64,000 nucleotides of DNA from Heterobilharzia americana. Taxonomy: Eukaryota; Platyhelminthes; Trematoda; Strigeidida; Schistosomatidae. The DNA lies in the NCBI GenBank assembly GCA_944470555.2, contig OX104127.1, positions 119,688,741 through 119,752,740 on the forward strand, in the 5' to 3' direction. Below, piece after piece: positions 11,861 to 22,366 of this stretch. How positions within the stretch are numbered: position 1 is the first letter of the stretch; every line of letters starts with the position of its first letter. Under the pieces are notes generated by a model. It saw only the letters and a list, made by a program, of their open reading frames with translations. It was not told the origin of the DNA and did no database searches. The position numbers were made by a program, and so were the translations under genes.

Positions 11861-12905
11861 CCCCATCAGAATTCTCTGTTCTTATGTTTAACTGACGTTC
11901 AATTCGCAACAAGCCGAATTATCCAAAATCTTCAACTTACTTGACCATACCATGCCGCACTTTAATCACAGAAACTTGGTGTACATCAGATACATCAAAC
12001 CTCAGGCTCACGTTAGGTAGTCACACTTTTTATCGTAATGGCCACAGTACTTCTCAAGGTGGAGGTTGCATCGTCTATGTTCGCTCTGATTTTTCATCTC
12101 CAAATGCCTTCCTGTTGGGTTGGAACCTTTTAAGTGGTGTAGTATTCGTCAATATCAACACCTACCGACACTAAAAGGTTGTCGCTGGTCGCCTACATAG
12201 ATCACCGCACTCTGGACCTGCCGTTGACGAACAAACAAACAATATTCAAGCTGCTGCCATCCCTGCCAGCTTGTACAGTAGTAGGTGGTGATTTCAATAT
12301 TCCGGGCGCCATGTAGGAAGCACTCCGAGGACCATCTCGTTTCCAACCATTCTCTCAAACCTTAGAGACCAATGGGTGGGTTCAAGTTGTTGATAGCTAT
12401 ACTCGAAGAAATAATATACTTGGTCTGGTTTTTTTAAACGCACCACCATTCACCATACACACTAGCAGTGAATTCCCTGAAAGTGACCACAAGGTTGTAG
12501 CTTGTCAACTGTTTGCACAATGTAGGTGCACTTCTGCATTACTGAGGCCTAAACACTCGTTCGCAGACGTTTCATTGACGTCGACTGGCCGTGCTCACAA
12601 TACTTAATATGCCGTCTAGACTGGGGCGAGTTCTTTTCATCCGCTGGTCTGAACAACTCCCTTGCAAACTTCCATCTCAATTTAAACTTTTGTCTCGGCT
12701 CCATAGCCTGTCCTTAAACTCTGAGATTTTCTCGGTTCCATGTAAGACTAGTCGTATTGCCCTGTGCTTTGAGAAAGGTTCCAGGCTCAGCCCGGAAAAT
12801 TACCGTCCATCAACACAGCATCTATCCTCTCACGTATGACGGAGAAAGTGGTGAAAGACACCATCTTCTCTCACCGTTCAGGCCACAAACTTATGAACTT
12901 CTTGC
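11619..12905 (+). repeat. Inverted repeat IR1, left arm
   Basis: This 1,287 bp block is the reverse complement of 31,169-32,455 with a constant coordinate sum of 44,074. I found no substitution or indel in the stretches I compared across its length. Identity stops abruptly at 11,618. At the other edge it becomes imperfect from 12,906 and is lost by about 12,926. The block lies inside CR1-A and includes the stop after DFNIPGAM, so the decay predates the duplication. Confidence 0.9.
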
Positions 12906-13620
12906 AGCATGAGTTTCTGTCTGAGATATCTTGTATCACGTGTCACCTAGAGTTCTTCGAACACGTAATTACCGGTAAAGATGCTGGAAAAGTGGTTGTC
13001 TCGCCTTATTTCGGTTTCACCAAAGCCTTTGACAAGATGCACCACCCCCACTCTCTCAGAAACTGGATTCATCTAGAATAAGTGACAAGCTGCATGAGTG
13101 GATCGGCTCATTTCCGTTGAAACGCATCCAAGTTGTCGAATCAGGCTCACGCTGTTCCCTTCCCAGAAATATCACCAGTGGAGTTTTCCAAGGCTCCATC
13201 ATGGGACCCCTCCCCTTTATAATGTATATAAATTATATGTGCGCTTGTTTTCAATCAGGGAAAACCTTCCTTTTTGCAGGTTACTTTAAAGTAGTGTACA
13301 CCTCTCACCCTAACCAACGTAGCAGCATCAATATCACCGTACAAAATGATCTTGACAGGCTACGAAGATGATGTGACAAGTGATCGCCGCCGCTGAATAC
13401 ACAGAAGTCTGGCTTTATGTTCTTCAGTGAGCACAGCGTGCCAACTAATCTTCTACTCGACAACCTTTCAATCTAACAGCTAAATAGTACTTGCGACCTC
13501 AGAATAATGTACTCCAGCGACCTTTCCTTTGCAGAACACGCGATCGCACAGCGCTCCAAATCGAGCCGCCTCATCGGCTCCATCCGCCGAAATTTTGTTT
13601 GAATGAAACCGAACTGATTC
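11941..13620 (+). pseudogene. CR1-A ORF2 endonuclease and RT remnant
   Basis: Endonuclease motifs are visible as ITETWCTSD, GGGCIVYVRS, VVGGDFNIPGAM and ESDHKVVACQ, spread over several frames. There is an in-frame stop right after DFNIPGAM. RT motifs follow as ENYRPS, FTKAFDKMHHPHSLRNWI and GVFQGSIMGPLPFIMYINYM. At 13,273-13,284 the catalytic FADD reads FAGY, so both aspartates are lost. The thumb reads DLSFAEHAIAQRSKSSRLIG. Established LINE biology needs an intact catalytic pair, so the enzyme is dead. Confidence 0.85.
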
Positions 13621-14199
13621 TATATAAGATGTGTGTGGGCACTACTAGAAAGCTGTCCTATAGCACTTAGTTGCTTGTAGCCTAGTGACAATCGGAAAAT
13701 AGGGAAAACTCAGACACTCTACCAGACTTGTTTCTTCTGGTAGTTCACACACAGGCAGATGCCATGCTAATCGATTAGAGCCCATATGGTCAAGGCAAAT
13801 AAAGTTGAACCTACACCATGAAGTGACTTCCGATGTGGATACGGCAAAGTTCGCTGACGAAAAACCCTACAATCTTAGAGACCAAGACTACCTAGTCACA
13901 CTACCACATGCGTCCAAATAGCTCAAATCTTGGTTCTTCACGACTAGTTACGCTAACGCTTGGGTCAGACTGCCCATGATGTCCGATAATGCAAGGCCAC
14001 ATCCCATTTTCGGTCAGCCTTGAACTACTACCCCAACGAACTTGGAGTACGCAGGGATCTTAATGCACCTTACATAGGCGATACCGCTTTCGTTATTGGT
14101 TCATCAAATATCTGGAGTCCAGGAGGTAATAATCTGATGCAACCCCCCCCAAAGTGAGTGATTTTCATTCAACTACATACTGTTCTATGAGTAGCTGTG

Positions 14200-14600
14200 G
14201 TCGTTATGTGTCTGATGCTAGTTGCCGATCTTATCGTCGGTGCTTCCATAGTTCAGCTACTCTTAACCTCTCCTACAAACGAACACTCCTCCCACAATTT
14301 CCCTTTCTTTTCATAATAAGCTAGGAGTCTTTGTGGCTTACAGAAGTACAAGTCAGATTTGCGTGACAAACCAGGATTGGCCACAGCGTGTTGCCTGGTG
14401 TGTGACACATACCAAGAGGTGAGTGCGTCAACAATGTATGCACGGTTTCAGCCAACTGGGAGAAGGCTGAAAATATCTTCGTAACCGTCAACTACATTGA
14501 ATGGGGTAAGAACCATTTAAAAAATTAAAGCAAAAAGATGCGGAGATGGTGATGACTGACCAACAGGCATGATGACAGAGGAATAAACCTGGACTACCGT
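14200..14600. other. Interval between CR1-A and LINE-C
   Basis: No motif found. It may be the 5-prime part of LINE-C too decayed to read. Confidence 0.4.
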
Positions 14601-14605
14601 TGCCC

Positions 14606-16560
14606 TCACGGCGGCATCTTTATGAAACCTAGGGCTCTCGTACTTATGATAGGTTCCGGTGTTAGAAGGCTTAACTGCCTAATTAAGTCTGAAATACAAT
14701 GTCTGAATACTATATACAACCAGAAGTTTCTATCGTGTAAGAACTCTTCCAACATCTGGGAATTATTTAAAGAGCATACTGGTAAAAAACAGGTGACAAC
14801 ACAAACTCGTTCGGATGTCTGCACGTTAAACAAGTCATTTACACGTCAGTAAGCTGATTTCCAAAGTCAAACTGACAGCTACTTTCTAGGTTTTAATACC
14901 CATGATGTACTTAAATGTCTAAAATCCTTGAATCCCTCCCAAAGCTTAGGTCCTGACGGTGTTTCTAGTATTATATTCAGAAAATGTGCAGATATTCTAT
15001 GTCATCCACTTACAGATATCTTCAATGTATCGTTCTCTAAAAGCATAATATCCACTGCTTGGAAGCAGATGAAAATTGTACCTGTGCGTAAGCCATCTTC
15101 TGGATCAGATGTTACTTTTCGACCCATCACTATAACTTCCCCCTTTCCGAAGACAGTGGAGAAATTAGTTCTGCTTGTGATTGAGCCTTCATTGATGGCC
15201 TTCAGAGATCCAAAACAGTTTGCTTACAAACACCGGAGGAGTACTTCAGATGCAGCCACTATCTTGCATCATAATATTGTTTCTAGTCTCGACAAAGGTG
15301 TTAAGTATGTCCGTTGTGCCTTTTTGGATTACTCATCAGCCTCTGACTCTGTTCCTAGACCACTTTTGTTAAATAAGCTTGCCGTAGCTCACGCTGATCC
15401 GTGGGTTACAAAATGGCTGCATTCTTATTTTTCTGAAGGGAAACAATACACTAGTCATAAAGGGATGCGCTCCACTTCATTGCTTACTGAAGCTGGCGTG
15501 CCTCAAGGTGCTTTACTTTCTCCTTTACTGTTTTCCTTTTTTGCACAAGTTGCCTTATTCTGTTGAAGCTAATTTTATCAAGTATGCTGGCGACCTGACA
15601 ATTTCTATTCCAGTGAACTCTTCTTTGGGTTGCTCTAAATTAAATGAATTCTTGTCTGAAGTTGGCAAATGGTCCGTCTCAAATGGTCTCAAGTTAAACC
15701 CTTCTAAATATCAGACTGTTAATTTTAGCCTAAGGAGTAGACAAGATTCATGTGAGCTGCTTAAATCTCATGACACCTACTGCATCAATGGTATTTCTGC
15801 AGAAAGTAAATCGAGTGTTAACTATCTTGGGTTGAGTTTTACTTCTGATCTTTGTTGGTCGTCCCATATTTTGTTGGCTTGTAAATAAAATATGTCGTTA
15901 AACTTATTACTTAAGGAGACTGAGGCTCTCTAGTATAACTCAACCTCTTCTTTTACAGTTTATTAATTCCCGCATTTTACCTATTCTTATATATTGTTCC
16001 CCACTGATCTTTCCTGATCTAGAAAAGGACTATGTTATGTTGCGTAGGGCTTTGAAGACAGTCAGCAGGGTGAGTGGTGTGCCTCTGACTCAACTGATTA
16101 ACACTGTAGTTGATAGATATTTACATTCTAGCAAGCAACTAGCTACATAACTTTTAACTGATAATGAGAATCCATTTCATTGACAGCTCTCTTCACGTAT
16201 CTCCTCAGGGAGGACAAGGAGAAACTACATAAGACTGTATGCTCGTACAGCTAAGTATAAGAATTCGACTATACCTTAACTAGCATGTATATTTTGTGAG
16301 GAAAAATATGTTAGAACAGAAATCACACATCAACCTTGTAACAGTTGAAAAGCCCATTTCAATAATTTAACTAAAAATGTAAAATTTTCTCGTTTTTAAT
16401 ATTCTTTACATTACTTAAATTTTTATCACAAAATAACTCGAAATGTTGTAAAGGCTTGTGTATGTATATACATGTACTTGGTTGTTGTTGCAATATATCA
16501 CGCTGAGAATTCCAAATTGTACCACAAATTGTTTGGAATAAAGTGAATTATTACTATTAT
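14606..16560 (+). mobile_element. LINE-C, non-LTR retrotransposon, 5-prime truncated
   Basis: RT and flanking regions of a third LINE lineage. A linker frame (14,622-14,852) is followed by RT (14,928-15,888) and a C-terminal stretch (to about 16,140). The element then has an AT-rich 3-prime UTR ending near 16,560 in gaattattactattat. No endonuclease domain is recognisable upstream. The protein differs clearly from RTE-A, RTE-B and CR1-B. I place it only in the broad Jockey/CR1 group. Confidence 0.75.
14928..15888 (+). pseudogene. LINE-C reverse transcriptase remnant
   Basis: Two overlapping frames (14,928-15,566 and 15,508-15,888) form one RT. Motifs are SLGPDGVSSIIF (fingers), FRPITITSPFPKTVEKL, YKHRRSTSDAA, FLDYSSASDSVP and GVPQGALLSPLLFS. 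The next frame reads FIKYAGDLTISIP, where YADD has become YAGD at 15,583-15,594, so the first catalytic aspartate is a glycine. A frameshift at about 15,510-15,560 separates the two frames. Downstream, LNPSKYQTVNFSL and YLGLSF are the usual post-catalytic motifs. The enzyme is inactive. Confidence 0.85.
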
Positions 16561-16569
16561 AGATCCAAA

Positions 16570-18015
16570 ACGAAAGGGACGACAAAACAGAAAAATAATA
16601 ACGTCACTAAAAAATGTGAATCCATCATGTCAACTACTTCAGACAATTTTGTGCCACCATATGGCTCTGGTATGATGACACTCAAAATGCAACACCATGA
16701 TCATCCCTCCCCACGACCACATAAAGCGTGGTAACCGTTGTAGCAAAAAGCATAAGTCTTATTTAAATGTTTACAACTTCATTTAACTTTTTTACACAGG
16801 TTTCCCACATAAGCGAGTACCTGGTCCAAAATTCTATATTCTCTCTATTCCATAGCGAAATGTGGAAGCACCTTCATCTTCTTCCCCATAAGCTTACCTC
16901 TGAACAGTTGGTGTGGGAGACTTCTTTAAGTGGCTTTTGTGGTCAGTACAATGAACTCACCCATATATATCACGGCTGATATACTTCTACGGTGTTTTTA
17001 TTCCCCTATTTCAGATTTCTCCCGCCACTCACTTTAGTTGTTCGTTTTTCAGGTCTACCTAACCAGTTCTTCATGTACATTGAATCCCAGTAATCGCATT
17101 TGTCAGCCTGCACCATGTCATCACAACTTTATGAGGAATGCACACAACCCAACATCATCGCTGTACTGCTCCCCTGCCTTGGAGAATATTGGAAGATTCA
17201 AACAATAGCCGAATAATTCCTACATCCGAACTGAGCTTGCTTCAGTATGATGAACAATCATGCTGGCGTTTATCTGTTTTGTTCGTCACTGTCTGCGAAG
17301 CTTTGCCGTTCTTTCTCTAGACACATCTCTTATATGCCATAAATAACGGTGTCCAATGTGCTGCTTGATACTGCACATAACAGTCACTTCACATTACCAA
17401 AATGACTAAACCTTCAAACTGGTTTGTTCTCAGGTGGCCTATGTTGCATGAAACATTATTATTATCGTCATCACTAACTGGTGCATGCCGTATAATGTGC
17501 GCACGAATAAATTATCAAATGATACAGGCATGATTGGGAAGTCTCGTTTCATAGCAATGACCAAGGTTTATCTATCAGTTGGGCAGTGTCTTTTTTTTCT
17601 TCAAAGACTTACATGGGTCAGGCCATCAAAATATGGTGCGGAATGTAACTCCACTTTCTTGAACTCCTCGCGTCGAACAGCTACTGCAGGTTTAGCACAC
17701 ACTGGTGACATCTGTGCCGTTTACAGTCGTCCGTTCTGGATAACTTGCGTGAATGATTCGTAAGCTTGTCTACTTTGCAAATGGTAAAGTCGTTTTTTGG
17801 TAAGTTTCACTTCTGATGGCTCAGTAGGAAGCTTGGGCTCTCATGGCACAAAACGGAGTAGGTTGCGTGCAATTTAAAACCGTCCCCATACTTGTATTAC
17901 ATGATCCCTAATGATGACTGAAAAAATATTACGAACATCGAGCATTACACAGGCCGACTTTACACGCAACAGTTTTGCCATGGGTGATTTAAGTTTTCTT
18001 GGGACACTGGCCTGG
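16570..18015. other. Interval with no assigned gene
   Basis: Short open frames (16,543-16,734, 16,767-16,979, 17,138-17,320, 17,485-17,763, all +) show no conserved motif. Acceptor-like polypyrimidine-AG strings occur (near 16,790), but I find no partner donor site or coding similarity that would make them exons. Confidence 0.4.
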
Positions 18016-18019
18016 ACAT

Positions 18020-18033
18020 TTACTACTTCCTCA
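18020..18033. repeat. RTE-B2 target-site duplication, left copy
   Basis: ttactacttcctca, matching 21,306-21,319 with one mismatch. It sits directly against the (AAT)n tail of RTE-B2. Confidence 0.75.
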
Positions 18034-21000
18034 TTATTATTATTGGTCCCTCGGGTTCCTTGCCGAACATGGGGCTTCAGTAGCACGTCTTCATTGCATT
18101 CTGTTCTCTACAACCTTTACAACCCTTCTCCAAGACTGCCCACAAGCTCTCATTTCTTCCCCACACTATCTCCTCCACGTCACCCTCACCTCTGACGCCC
18201 AACTTGTCACGTCCCATCTGAGTTCCACTGGAGTACCTGACGCGTGATGTCTTCGAACGGTCCTCTCAGTGCATGCCCATTCCATTTTCACTTCCTTCTG
18301 CATAGTTTTTCGATCATAGGTCCTCCGTTGGTCCGTTGCCAGCCAGAGTTCCTTGTCACTCATTCATATTATTCTGGCCATCTGAGCTTCAGTAACAAGC
18401 TTAGGCAGTTGTTGGTGAATATCTGCAGTTTGTCGGGGATGCTTTTTCTAACGCGCCAAGTTTCTGAAGCATATAGAAGCGCTGACTTGACGTTAGTGTT
18501 GAAAAACCGGATGTTGTTCATGCTGTATGCTGAGTACAGAAGATCGCAACACTGGTTTCAGGTTAATGAACGACCGTCTTGCCTTTCCGATCCTGGTTTT
18601 GACATCCTCGTCCGCACAGCTAGTAGTTGAAACGGTGCTGCACTGCTTAGGTGGGTGAAAGAGACAACTTCCTTTAAACTTCTCCCGTTCATCTTGATTG
18701 GAGCTTGTTGATGTTGGTTGAGTATCTTCATTACCTCTGTCTTCTCTACGTTCACTTGAAGTCCCGTCTTCGCTGCTCTGCCTCTTCCGTCAACTTGTTA
18801 GTTTTCGCCTGTAGATCTTCGAGTTTGTGCGACATTAAAAATAAACCATCGGCGGAATTCAAATCTCCTAGGATCTTTTCCCCCTTCCAGCGTATCCCCC
18901 GCCTCTCACCCCTCACTGTTTGTTGCATGATCCAGTTCACCACAATCAGGAAGATCATCGGTGACGGTAGACAGCCTTGTCTTGCTCCTGTCTTCACTTC
19001 ACCTTAAAGGCATCACTGAGCTAAGCTCTCCATCGTGAATCACTTGGCATGTGACATCTTCATATAGTTGTTGAATGAGGTTGATTAGGGTTTGTGGTAC
19101 TCCGTGGTATCGGGGCAACTACCAGATCATTTTCTGGTCAACGCTGTTGAAGGCCTTTTCAAAGTCGATGAAGTCGAGGTAGAGGGTTGATTGCCATTCT
19201 ATGCTGTTCTATGATGATGCATATCGTAGCAGTTTGGTCCGCGCGTGATCTGTTCTTTCGAATCCAGTCTGTTCCGTTCGTAGTTTTGAATCCGGAGCAT
19301 CCTTTAGTCTCCCCAGGATGATGCGGCCTAGCATTTTGCTTGATGTGGACAGCAGCATGATTCTGCCCCAGTCCTTGGTCTTGCAAAGACCAAGGTTGCC
19401 CTTCTTTGGGAGTTTGACAAGGTAACCCTTCTTCCAATCCCCAGGCACCATCCCTTCCTTCCACACATTCTGGAATAATGTTATGGTGTGAGCATGTTCG
19501 TTGTTGTCCCTGGGTCTGTTCTCAGTGCTTCTGTCGGTATTCCATCTCATCCTGCTGCTTTCCAGCGCTTCAGTAGCTCTATGGTATTCAGGGCTTCGAC
19601 TTTCGTCAGAGGTTTTGCAGTCTGTTGCAGTTTTATGGCTGGGCTGCAGGTGGTATTTCTGGACGAAGTGCAGGTGGTGGTCGATTCTGAGGTGGTCAAC
19701 CCATCGTTTCTTTTATTTCTTTCCTTTGATAATCGGATTTCCTTCATCATATTTTATTGGTTTCATCTGTGCTGCGTTGATCTCTTCCCTCCCGGATAGT
19801 AACCTGGTCATTTGATACAATGTTGTCAGATCACTGTCTCTCCTACCTACAGCCTGTTCTGCTTCACTTGCCAGTGTGTCGTAGAAGTGTCTTTTGTCTT
19901 TCCACTCACTCTCCTTCACTTCTTTGTCCAGTGTAGTGTTTTATACATTGTACTCAGTTCCTCTTCTCGTCTTTCATCTTTGCACTGGTTCATCTGCTTC
20001 ACCATCACTATCTTCCTCTCTCTCCTCTATCAGCTTCCATGTGTCCGTCCAGATCCATTCCTTATCTTCTTTCTTCTTCCTTCCTAATACGGCTGTGCGG
20101 GTTTCTTTCCACATAGCATTCAAAGAGTTCCAGTGCTCATCCACTCAGGTTTCTTCAGGGATGTTGCTCGATATCCCCCATTTTGTCTTGATGGCTGACA
20201 TGAAGATGTTGTTTGTAGTTTCATCCTTCAGTTTCTGTTCTGGGTGTTGAACTTGAACTGTAGTCTATCACCAACTTCCTTGAAGGTTTCCAACTTGCTT
20301 TTGAAGGTTGCTTGCACTAGATAGTGAGTGGTCTGAACCACCTACATCTGCTCCCCTTCTTGACCTTGTGTCAAGTAGACTGCGTCTCCACTCTCTTGAG
20401 ATTGGGATGAAGTCGATCTGACTTTTAGTGGGTCCTGGTGTCTGGCAAAGTTCATGTCGCTTTGTGGATATTTTTGTGCTTGAATACACTGCCTCACTGC
20501 AATCACCAAATCGTTGAATACACAGAATTCTGCAAACAGTTCTCTATTCTCATTCCTCATCTCACCGAGTGCTTCTCGACCCATGGTTAGTTCACCTGCT
20601 GTGTTGTCCGCTCCCAGTTTTGATGTCGCCAACTTATGATTGTGGTCGTCCGTAGAATCCCTCCTTCTTCCTTTGATCCCCATTACTTGTGGGTACGTAG
20701 CGTAGCATTGTATGATTGTAGCTTTCCTTCCTTTTGAGTTGAATGTTGCTGTCTTGATCCTGATCGTGGAGAAGAAGGTTGGTTCCCACTGCATGACAGC
20801 CCTTGATGCTCTCGGGGACATCATGATAGCCACTTCAAAACTCAGTGTGCTCGCGGTTGTCGCCTGGGTGACCGGAGTGGATTATCGACTCTCCGGTTGA
20901 TAGTTTGGAGATTTCACTTCCATTCCATGCTGTATCTATGCTGTGTATGCTGGGTCTATGCTGTATGCTGTATCTCCTCATCTCTTTCGCAATCTGGGCA

Positions 21001-21305
21001 GCCCTGTTTGGTTCCTACATGGTGTGGACACTTCATGTCCCCATCCTTACTTTCAATTTCATCGAGAGAAGACACATCGGCCAAATGGCTTCCCGAAGGT
21101 TTCCACCAACCAGTGTCCTTTCGTCTCTCCAATTCCAGAGAGGAATAAGTTTGTTTTTATTCCTGATATTTTCTTTGTGCTTTGAAGTTTGTTTACCGGT
21201 TAGATTTGTTTTCCTGGGTGGGGTTGGCAGCATTATGTCCATCTATCCCTCTTTATCCGGGCTTAGGACCGGATAGTAACTGGCGAACTGGTTGACCAGA
21301 CAAGG
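18034..21305 (-). mobile_element. RTE-B LINE, full-length but decayed (RTE-B2)
   Basis: This matches RTE-B1 at 45,089-48,343 from end to end on the reverse strand. The 5-prime end at about 21,305 shares aggaccgg...agtaact and a diverged ggttgaccagacaagg. The 3-prime end carries the family (AAT)n tail at 18,034-18,043. Length is about 3.27 kb against 3.26 kb for RTE-B1. A direct repeat flanks it: ttactacttcctca at 18,020-18,033 and ttacttcttcctca at 21,306-21,319, one mismatch in 14. That is a TSD expected from target-primed reverse transcription. Confidence 0.85.
18100..21242 (-). pseudogene. RTE-B2 endonuclease-RT polyprotein remnant
   Basis: Pieces in several reverse frames align to RTE-B1. 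Endonuclease: NSKGRKATIIQCYATYPQ and related segments at 20,342-20,833. Linker and fingers: 19,547-19,919 and 19,209-19,550 (GYLVKLPKKGNLGLCK). RT palm: 18,752-18,997. C-terminus: 18,166-18,755. At 18,845-18,856 the catalytic FADD reads SADG, so the second aspartate is lost and the aromatic is replaced. Frameshifts are numerous. The copy is older or faster-decayed than RTE-B1. Confidence 0.85.
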
Positions 21306-21319
21306 TTACTTCTTCCTCA
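21306..21319. repeat. RTE-B2 target-site duplication, right copy
   Basis: ttacttcttcctca at the 5-prime end of RTE-B2. The first two T residues may belong to the element, leaving a 12 bp TSD with one mismatch. Confidence 0.7.
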
Positions 21320-22290
21320 CAATGCTACAAACTTAGTTTTAAAAATATCCAGCCCCTAGTGCAGGCTATTTTAATGAGTATCTAAATCTCACGCACGCTA
21401 TAAATAATAAGTAAATATTTTATTTGTAAAACAATAATTTAATGATATGAGATGCTGGTTTGCGGGTACTGTCAGACCGATAATGGCAGAAAAATCCGCG
21501 ACTTTTTTGCTGTCTCGAATGCAATAGAATGGAGGACATTAAGCACTACCACAATGTCAAAAGTATGTGCCAGTTATGTAGAGAACAGTAATATATCACT
21601 TTGCAGTACATACACAGTGTTTATGGGTTTAGGTCATCTCCACTCATTACTTTTTCACCTTTAATTGATATCAAGGTCGAGCAATATCCGATGCCTGCGT
21701 CACAAGTTGTCGACATGTTTGACCGGTTTTTATAGTTCCGTGTTTTGCCGGAAAAACACGTATTTAAACATTAATTCATACCTTTACAGCTTCACTGGCC
21801 GACAAGAATGCACTTAGGCAATTTCACTTATCAGTAAGTGATAACACAGTCATGCAAGGCAGGTGACTATCAAGATTCAGGCAGTTCCAACTCACCGTGT
21901 TACCGAAAGCAGCAATACAGATTTGTGCCATTGTCAATAGCTGCCACAATGAAAAGAAATTAACATTAGGAGGACAGCCGTCCATTATCGGTGAACCTCA
22001 CATGGGACTCACAATGAAGTATGCAGCACTATCATGGAGGTATGTCGGCCGCTAAATGTCTTCCTTTATGCTGGGTAAAATGAAATAAAGTAGGAAGGAA
22101 ATCTGTGGTGTAACACCGCTGCCACTATTTTGCCCTTGGAGTCAGTGACCAAACCGATCTTCCGGATCTAATTGTTTGTTCAGACTTTCGCTACCATTAT
22201 GACAAGCCTTTCCTCTTGAGGTTCGCATACGGCGGCAATTTGGGTGCTGTTAAGCCGATGATTTGATTGAAAAAAATGTACATCACTGAG
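21320..22290. other. Interval with no assigned gene
   Basis: No recognisable coding or RNA signature. The right end leads into the hammerhead motif at 22.3 kb. Confidence 0.4.
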
Positions 22291-22295
22291 GTGCA

Positions 22296-22366
22296 GGTAC
22301 ACCCAGCTGACTAGTGAGTCCTAAATAGGACGAAACGTGTGTCCTAGATTCTTCTGCCAGCCACAA
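22296..22366 (+). ncRNA. Hammerhead ribozyme copy, Schistosoma satellite type, core disrupted
   Basis: In 5-prime to 3-prime order: stem I strand with cacccagCTGA, stem II gtcctaaataggac, GAAAC, a self-complementary stem III (acgtgtgt), cleavage triplet GTC at 22,341-22,343, then stem I return ctagattcttctgcc. Four pairs of stem I (ccag with ctag, one wobble) can form. The order matches the type I hammerhead of schistosome repeats. The core normally reads CTGANGAG. Here CTGA and GAG are separated by ctagt, a net four-base insertion, so self-cleavage is unlikely. It may derive from a satellite/SINE or from a PLE long repeat. Confidence 0.8.

Larger units (their letters stand above)
10045..14150 (+). 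mobile_element. CR1/Jockey-type LINE, two-ORF element, decayed (CR1-A)
   Basis: In order: an ORF1 region (10,099 to about 11,860), an AP endonuclease (about 11,940-12,500), RT (12,700-13,370), thumb (13,380-13,620) and a LINE-typical C-terminal region (about 13,800-14,050, including YNLRDQDYLVTLPHAS and WVRLP). The order ORF1, endonuclease, RT is that of CR1/Jockey-superfamily LINEs. Many frameshifts and stops, and an altered catalytic motif, make it inactive. The stretch 11,619-12,905 is duplicated in inverted orientation at 31,169-32,455. Confidence 0.8.
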
